From NCBI GenBank assembly GCA_023415235.1, contig JAEZLP010000020.1, positions 1 through 45,085 on the forward strand: 45,085 bases of DNA. Reading direction: 5' to 3'. This document shows, in pieces, positions 41,299 through 45,085 of this stretch. The DNA comes from Bacillota bacterium (GTDB lineage Bacteria > Bacillota > Clostridia > Peptostreptococcales > Anaerovoracaceae). Made by a program: the position numbers and the translations under genes. Within the stretch, counting starts at the first letter, position 1; each line of letters begins with the position of its first letter. A model generated the notes under the pieces. That model saw only the letters and a list, made by a program, of their open reading frames with translations. It ran no database searches and was not told where the DNA came from.

Positions 41299-42198
41299 TC
41301 AGTCAAATGCAATCCCAAGATAGGGAAGTCTGTTTTCATGCTCTTCCTGAACGGAATCTTCGCCGTTGTACCTTATCATACCGAAAGCTCGAACGGTGCC
41401 GCCCAGCGATTCTCCCAACCAAGGAGGGGTTCTGATTATTATTTTTTGAAACGGAAGGTGTTCCGACAATCCGGTCAGCGCTTCCGCCAGAAAGGGCTCC
41501 GGAATCAGAAGCTCCTTAACCAGCACCGCCTCGTCCGAGATCCTCTCATAATAGGCGCAACCTTCTGTTTTCCCTGTTTTTATGGCAAGAAGATCGGAAT
41601 CATAGATACTTCCAATCTTCTTTTGAAAAGAAGTTTCCGCATCTCTGTAATCCAGATAGTCATGTTCCGCCAGCAGCATCCTTCGCCTCCGGTTGTATTC
41701 CTCCGGTCCTATGGATAAGATTCTGCAGCCCGGAGCCTTCCCGCCCAGCTTATAAATTTCGCTCCTGTCCAGTTCCGTCTCTCTGACAAAAAAACCATTC
41801 CGATAGCCGAATTTCGTATAATACCGGAAAAGCGACTCCCCTGCAGGCACCAGAAGGGTGATCAACACATTGTTTTCCTTTTGGTATCGGTTGCTGTATT
41901 CGATAAGCCGATCCGCAAAGCCCCGATTCCGAAAGTCCGGGTGGGTTGCTATGGCAAAGAGCATGGAGGCCTTTTGTCTTCCTCCGTCAGCACCGGCAAT
42001 ATCCGTAGGTATCATGGTCAGCATGGAGGCAACCCTGCGGTCGCAAACCAGAACCATGACCTCGGACAGCCAGTCTCTGCTCTGAAAATATAAATCGATC
42101 AGTTTGTCCTCATCACCGAAGCTTAGCTTCCAGATGGCTTTCAAGGCTTCCAGATCGCCTGCTTCCGCAAGGCGTATTTCAAATCCCTCTTTGTTCAT
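41299..42198 (-). CDS. GNAT family N-acetyltransferase (Eis-like architecture)
   Basis: A 299-aa protein. The N-terminal GNAT domain (residues 7-140) has the acetyl-CoA-binding block MLFAIATHPDFRNRGFADRL, followed by ITLLVPAGESLFRYYTKFGY. The second half looks like another degenerate GNAT-type domain (KTGKTEGCAYYERISDEAVL, VKELLIPEPFLAEALTGLSE), as in Eis-type tandem proteins. The acceptor substrate is unknown. It starts 8 nt after the ATPase gene ends, so the two are co-transcribed. Confidence 0.85.
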   Translation of the reverse strand: MNKEGFEIRLAEAGDLEALKAIWKLSFGDEDKLIDLYFQSRDWLSEVMVLVCDRRVASMLTMIPTDIAGADGGRQKASMLFAIATHPDFRNRGFADRLIEYSNRYQKENNVLITLLVPAGESLFRYYTKFGYRNGFFVRETELDRSEIYKLGGKAPGCRILSIGPEEYNRRRRMLLAEHDYLDYRDAETSFQKKIGSIYDSDLLAIKTGKTEGCAYYERISDEAVLVKELLIPEPFLAEALTGLSEHLPFQKIIIRTPPWLGESLGGTVRAFGMIRYNGEDSVQEEHENRLPYLGIAFD

Positions 42199-42206
42199 AC
42201 TGCTTT

Positions 42207-42947
42207 TTACTCCTCGAATAAATACGATAGCATCCTCTCCGGATAATTGATAAACTCCCGGGTCAGCTGATAGTGTTCCGTGTCCTGGTAACGGGTCAGA
42301 GTGATCTTCTTATCGTGATCCGCCAGATAAATGTCTGCATCAGGATAAGCCATAAGAATGGGGGAATGAGTTGCAATAATAAACTGGGAGCCCTGCTTTA
42401 CCAATTCGTGAATCCTGCATAGCAGCGCCATTTGCCGGGACGGCGACAATGCAGCCTCCGGCTCGTCCAGAATATAGATTCCCTCCCCGTGGAAACGGTT
42501 GAGGATCAGCGCCATGAAGCTCTCTCCGTGGGACTGCTCATGAAGGGACCGGCCCCCGTAGGACAAAAGCATCGGGGCTCCCTCTTTATCCAGTCTGTCC
42601 ACCTCCGAGGCGACGTTATAGAAGCTTTCCGCCCTCAGAAAGAAACCGTCCTTCGGTCGTCTTACTCCCTTTACCACGGTAATATACTCATTCAGATTGG
42701 AATGGGTATCCTGGGAGGAAAAGTTGAAATTTTTGGAGCCCCCCTCCGGATTAAATCCATAACCAACGGCAATGGCTTCCAGCAAGGTTGATTTTCCGGT
42801 CCCGTTTTCTCCTACGAAAAAGGTAACCGGCTTCTCCATTTCGATGCTTTCTATATCCCGAAGGATCGCCAGCTTCGTCACATAGGATTCCAATCCAAGC
42901 CTGTCCTTATGCAGCTTAACCGAGCGGATAAATTGCTGATTTATCAT
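42207..42947 (-). CDS. AAA/ABC-type ATPase (stand-alone, OLD/RecF-like)
   Basis: A 246-aa soluble ATPase. Walker A FVGENGTGKSTLL has its P-loop at residues 46-53. A signature-like helix SYGGRSLHEQSHGESFMALI is at about 129-148. Walker B is GIYILDEPEAALSPSRQM with D161 and E162, and the switch histidine is in FIIATHSPILMAYPDADIY. It has no membrane-spanning partner and no TOPRIM domain, so it is neither an ordinary transporter subunit nor a full OLD nuclease. Proteins of this type are common single-gene ATPases of unknown role. It is divergent from the gene at 43066 and leads the ATPase-GNAT-HD group. Confidence 0.88.
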   Translation of the reverse strand: MINQQFIRSVKLHKDRLGLESYVTKLAILRDIESIEMEKPVTFFVGENGTGKSTLLEAIAVGYGFNPEGGSKNFNFSSQDTHSNLNEYITVVKGVRRPKDGFFLRAESFYNVASEVDRLDKEGAPMLLSYGGRSLHEQSHGESFMALILNRFHGEGIYILDEPEAALSPSRQMALLCRIHELVKQGSQFIIATHSPILMAYPDADIYLADHDKKITLTRYQDTEHYQLTREFINYPERMLSYLFEE

Positions 42948-42975
42948 AATATACCCCTTTTACGAAAAAATAGTT

Positions 42976-43026
42976 ACGTTTTCAAACGGACCTACATATT
43001 ATAAATGAGCCGATATCGCGATATCG
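42976..43026 (+). promoter_or_regulatory. SigK-like promoter followed by a 16-bp perfect palindrome
   Basis: On the plus strand AC (42976-42977), 17 nt, then CATATTATA (42995-43003) fits AC-N17-CATANNNTA, with the same spacing as the element before the GH18-like gene. Eight bases further on, at or just past the expected start of transcription, lies CGATATCGCGATATCG (43011-43026). It is a perfect palindrome that is also a direct repeat of an 8-bp palindrome, and is a good operator candidate. Confidence 0.4.
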
Positions 43027-43065
43027 TTCTTATCAATTACATAAATCAGAACGGAGGATTTTGTC

Positions 43066-43428
43066 GTGTATATGCAAGAAGAGAGATCGAATTATTACCG
43101 GTGCATTTATCCCGATGTGTATTACAAGGTACAGCCCTTTGCAATGATGGCATGCGACGAGATGGATGCCTGCAACTGCGGAATGCCGGACTATGACGAA
43201 CTCAGAGAGATCAGCGATCAGATCTATGAGGATGTCTGCAGGGTTCATCCGGACCTGGCGGAGCGGGACTCCTACCATGGTATGTCGTATGAAGCAGCCG
43301 CCGCATACAGCATGACGGACAGCTTTGTGGAAGCTCAGCAATGGCGCAGAGGCGGTTTTTTCCGCGACCTCATCGACATCATACTGCTTAACGAGCTGTT
43401 CCGCAGAAGGAGGAGGAGATTCTGGTAG
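43066..43428 (+). CDS. Small Tyr/Cys-rich protein with an arginine-rich end, function unknown
   Basis: A 120-aa protein whose N-terminus reads EERSNYYRCIYPDVYYKVQ, rich in Tyr. The middle has ACDEMDACNCGMPDYDELRE and ISDQIYEDVCRVHPDLAERD, and the end is GFFRDLIDIILLNELFRRRR followed by RRFW. I have a general memory of similar short proteins in Clostridia but no name. The composition (Tyr, Cys, basic tail) is like spore-coat proteins, and a SigK-like promoter lies upstream, but a coat role is inference. The start is GTG at 43066, 8 nt after GGAGG; the ATG six bases on would leave a 14-nt spacing. Confidence 0.7.
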   Translation: MYMQEERSNYYRCIYPDVYYKVQPFAMMACDEMDACNCGMPDYDELREISDQIYEDVCRVHPDLAERDSYHGMSYEAAAAYSMTDSFVEAQQWRRGGFFRDLIDIILLNELFRRRRRRFW

Positions 43429-43459
43429 TCCATATCAAGCATTTCCTGTAAACCAGGTT

Positions 43460-44848
43460 TTACATCCCTACAGGCTGCTGAACAATCTGAATTGCTTCTC
43501 TCAGGCTGTTCACGCCGACCACCTTAATGCCGCCGGGCACATCTGTCAGTCTGGCGGCATTTTTCTGCGGCAGGATCGCCCGGGTAAATCCCATGCGTGC
43601 CGCTTCCCGTACGATTTTATCCGCATTCCGAACGGAACGGAGATCTCCGGTCAGGCCGATCTCTCCGACAGCAATGACCTTACTGGAACCCCTCAATCCC
43701 TTGCATGAGGAGAAAATAGCCAATGCAACCGCCAGATCGATAGAGGTTCCGTCCGGTTTCAGACCTCCTACCACATTGACATATACATCCTGGTTAATCA
43801 GAGACAAGCCGGCCTTTCGTTCCAAAACTGCCAGTATCATGTTCAGTCTGGATATCTCCACCCCGATGGCTGTTCTGCGTGCAAAGCCGATATTGGTGGG
43901 GGAGGTCAACGCCTGCACCTCCAGCAGCAGGGGTCTCGTCCCCTCATAAACTGCGGTGGCCACGGAACCCTCCGCATTATCCTCCATCCCCTCCAGGAAT
44001 GTCTTGGACAGGTTTTGAATCTCGACAAGTCCCTCTTCTGTCATCTCAAAAGCGCCGATTTCACTTGTGGTTCCGAACCGGTTTTTGAAAGCCCTCAGGA
44101 TTCTGAGCTCCTGGTCCCTTTCCCCGGTGAAGTTCAGGACGCAGTCCACCAGATGCTCTACGATCTTTGGTCCTGCAAGATCCCCGCTTTTCGTCACATG
44201 GGCGACAATAAAGACCGGAATGTTCCTGCCCTTTCCGATTTTCATCAGCTCATTGCCGCAGGCTCTTACTTGAGAAACGCTTCCCGGCGCGGACTCCATC
44301 TCATCCGAATACATGGTTTGAATGGAGTCAATAATCAGGAACTCCGGCTTCAGCTCCTCCACGACCTGCACGATGTTCTCCATGTTTGTTTCAGCCAGCA
44401 GGAACAAATTGTCCATCAGCCCTTTGCAAACCCTGTCTCCCCGCATTTTGATCTGTTCTGCGGATTCTTCTCCGGTGACATATAATACTTTGCCGTATTG
44501 TCGGGCTATATTCGCCGCAGCCTGTATGATAATCGTTGATTTCCCGATGCCCGGCTCTCCCGATATCAGCGTTAAAGAGCCTTGCACCAGCCCGCCGCCC
44601 AATACTCTGTTCAATTCCCCGATCCCCGTGTCGATCCTCGTCTCATTGCCGGACATAATCTCCGAAAGCCTGCTGGCTTTCACCCTTTCGCCGGAAACAC
44701 TCCTGCTTCTTCTGTCGTCTTCCTTGCTTTCCACGACCTTTTCTTCGATCATGGTGTTCCATTGTCCGCAAATGCACTGACCCTGCCACTTGGGGCTTTC
44801 ATAGCCGCATTCCTGACAGACGAAAACAGTTTTGGCCTTCTTGCTCAT
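43460..44848 (-). CDS. radA: DNA repair protein RadA (Sms)
   Basis: RecA-related branch-migration ATPase of homologous recombination, 462 aa. The N-terminal zinc ribbon is CQECGYESPKWQGQCICGQW; the second cysteine pair is spaced CxC, whereas CxxC is usual. Walker A is GEPGIGKSTIIIQ and Walker B is FLIIDSIQTMYSDEME. The RadA-specific KNRFG motif is in AFKNRFGTTSEIGAFEM. The C-terminal Lon-protease-like domain includes GGLKPDGTSIDLAVALAI and AVGEIGLTGDLRSVRN. I chose the ATG at 44848 after GGAGGCGCC; codons up to 44890 are in the leader. Its promoter is intact although a group II intron has inserted just upstream. Confidence 0.97.
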   Translation of the reverse strand: MSKKAKTVFVCQECGYESPKWQGQCICGQWNTMIEEKVVESKEDDRRSRSVSGERVKASRLSEIMSGNETRIDTGIGELNRVLGGGLVQGSLTLISGEPGIGKSTIIIQAAANIARQYGKVLYVTGEESAEQIKMRGDRVCKGLMDNLFLLAETNMENIVQVVEELKPEFLIIDSIQTMYSDEMESAPGSVSQVRACGNELMKIGKGRNIPVFIVAHVTKSGDLAGPKIVEHLVDCVLNFTGERDQELRILRAFKNRFGTTSEIGAFEMTEEGLVEIQNLSKTFLEGMEDNAEGSVATAVYEGTRPLLLEVQALTSPTNIGFARRTAIGVEISRLNMILAVLERKAGLSLINQDVYVNVVGGLKPDGTSIDLAVALAIFSSCKGLRGSSKVIAVGEIGLTGDLRSVRNADKIVREAARMGFTRAILPQKNAARLTDVPGGIKVVGVNSLREAIQIVQQPVGM

Positions 44849-44903
44849 AAGGGCGCCTCCTTTAATCCAATACCCTGTGCTTGGTTGCATATTGATTTAG
44901 TTC

Positions 44904-44932
44904 ATTCTAGCATAAAAAGAACGGGTGTTCAA
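44904..44932 (-). promoter_or_regulatory. Sigma-A promoter of radA
   Basis: On the minus strand -35 TTGAAC (plus 44927-44932), 17-nt spacer, -10 TAGAAT (plus 44904-44909), with an extended TGC directly before the -10. It is about 55 bp upstream of the radA start codon. Confidence 0.75.
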
Positions 44933-44965
44933 TGTAATTTTGGCGCAGCATGAAGTTGAAACCCA

Positions 44966-45085
44966 ATCGAGTAGGAGGGAAATTTGAATAGTGATATTCA
45001 ATTTCCCGACCTCTCACAGCACCGTGCGTACGGTTCCGTACACGGCGCTTCAACTTTATTTAAATATGAACTGACTGATAGTGGT
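44966..45085 (-). mobile_element. 3' end of a group II intron (domains V and VI)
   Basis: On the minus strand, plus 45018-45049 folds as domain V. A 9-bp lower helix opens with the AGC catalytic triad (AGCGCCGTG / CACGGTGCT), a two-base CG bulge follows on the 3' side, and a 4-bp upper helix (TACG / CGTA) is capped by GAAC. Domain VI follows: GAG-AGG pairs with TCC-(A)-CTC, leaving one bulged A as the branch point. Above it is a long GGGAAATT-type stem. The intron then ends ...CTACTCGAT at about 44966, with the branch A seven bases from the end counting itself. The expected reverse transcriptase ORF would lie beyond the right edge. Confidence 0.85.

Overview
The window looks like chromosome from a low-to-moderate GC, Gram-positive anaerobe of the Clostridia (Eubacteriales). 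The reasons are a PPi-type phosphofructokinase, a CarD / PIN-TRAM / IspDF / ProS operon, a CysE-CysS pair, a Wzy-type capsule locus with CapA/CapB/CpsB modules, and candidate sporulation-type promoters. I cannot name the species. I recognised no rRNA, tRNA or CRISPR. Both edges touch mobile DNA: the left edge holds the first codons of a probable IS256-type transposase, and the right edge holds the 3' end (domains V and VI) of a group II intron. All coordinates and motif matches were read by eye.

Region 1 (about 1-21 kb, almost all minus strand) is a surface-polysaccharide locus. In transcription order it has a LytR-CpsA-Psr attachment enzyme, a small two-TM protein, the initiating polyprenyl sugar phosphotransferase, a PssD/PssE glycosyltransferase pair, and a decayed TupA-like ATP-grasp gene. 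It continues with a GT4 enzyme, an intact TupA-like ATP-grasp ligase, a second GT4, a polysaccharide pyruvyl transferase, the Wzy polymerase, the Wzx flippase, an F420-dehydrogenase-beta-like Fe-S protein and a second intact TupA-like ligase. Then come UDP-glucose dehydrogenase and UDP-glucuronate 4-epimerase, and last a CapA / CapB / CpsB tyrosine-kinase module with its own promoter and a possible leader peptide. The middle (about 7-16.3 kb) is visibly richer in A+T than the flanks, as expected for an exchangeable serotype cassette. Together the genes suggest a uronic-acid-containing, pyruvylated glycan that may carry amino-acid substituents. The LCP gene and the next transcription unit are preceded by two homologous promoter cassettes, each carrying two copies of a 16-bp motif 50 bp apart. 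A frameshifted chemotaxis receptor lies beyond the end of the locus.

Region 2 (21-33 kb, minus strand) is mostly housekeeping: cysE-cysS, a LysM/G5/M23 cell-wall endopeptidase with a WalR-like box, then a TRIC channel / two chromate transporter / NUDIX / cyclophilin string, and the carD-yacL-ispDF-proS operon.

Region 3 (33-45 kb) has PPi-phosphofructokinase and an OmpR-type two-component system on the plus strand. These face a set of minus-strand genes: a GH18-fold protein that has lost its catalytic acids, a small conserved protein, a GGDEF/HD-GYP protein, a lytic transglycosylase, an HD hydrolase, a GNAT acetyltransferase and an ATPase. A small plus-strand protein and minus-strand radA complete the window. 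The GH18-like gene and the small plus-strand gene both have candidate SigK-like promoters.
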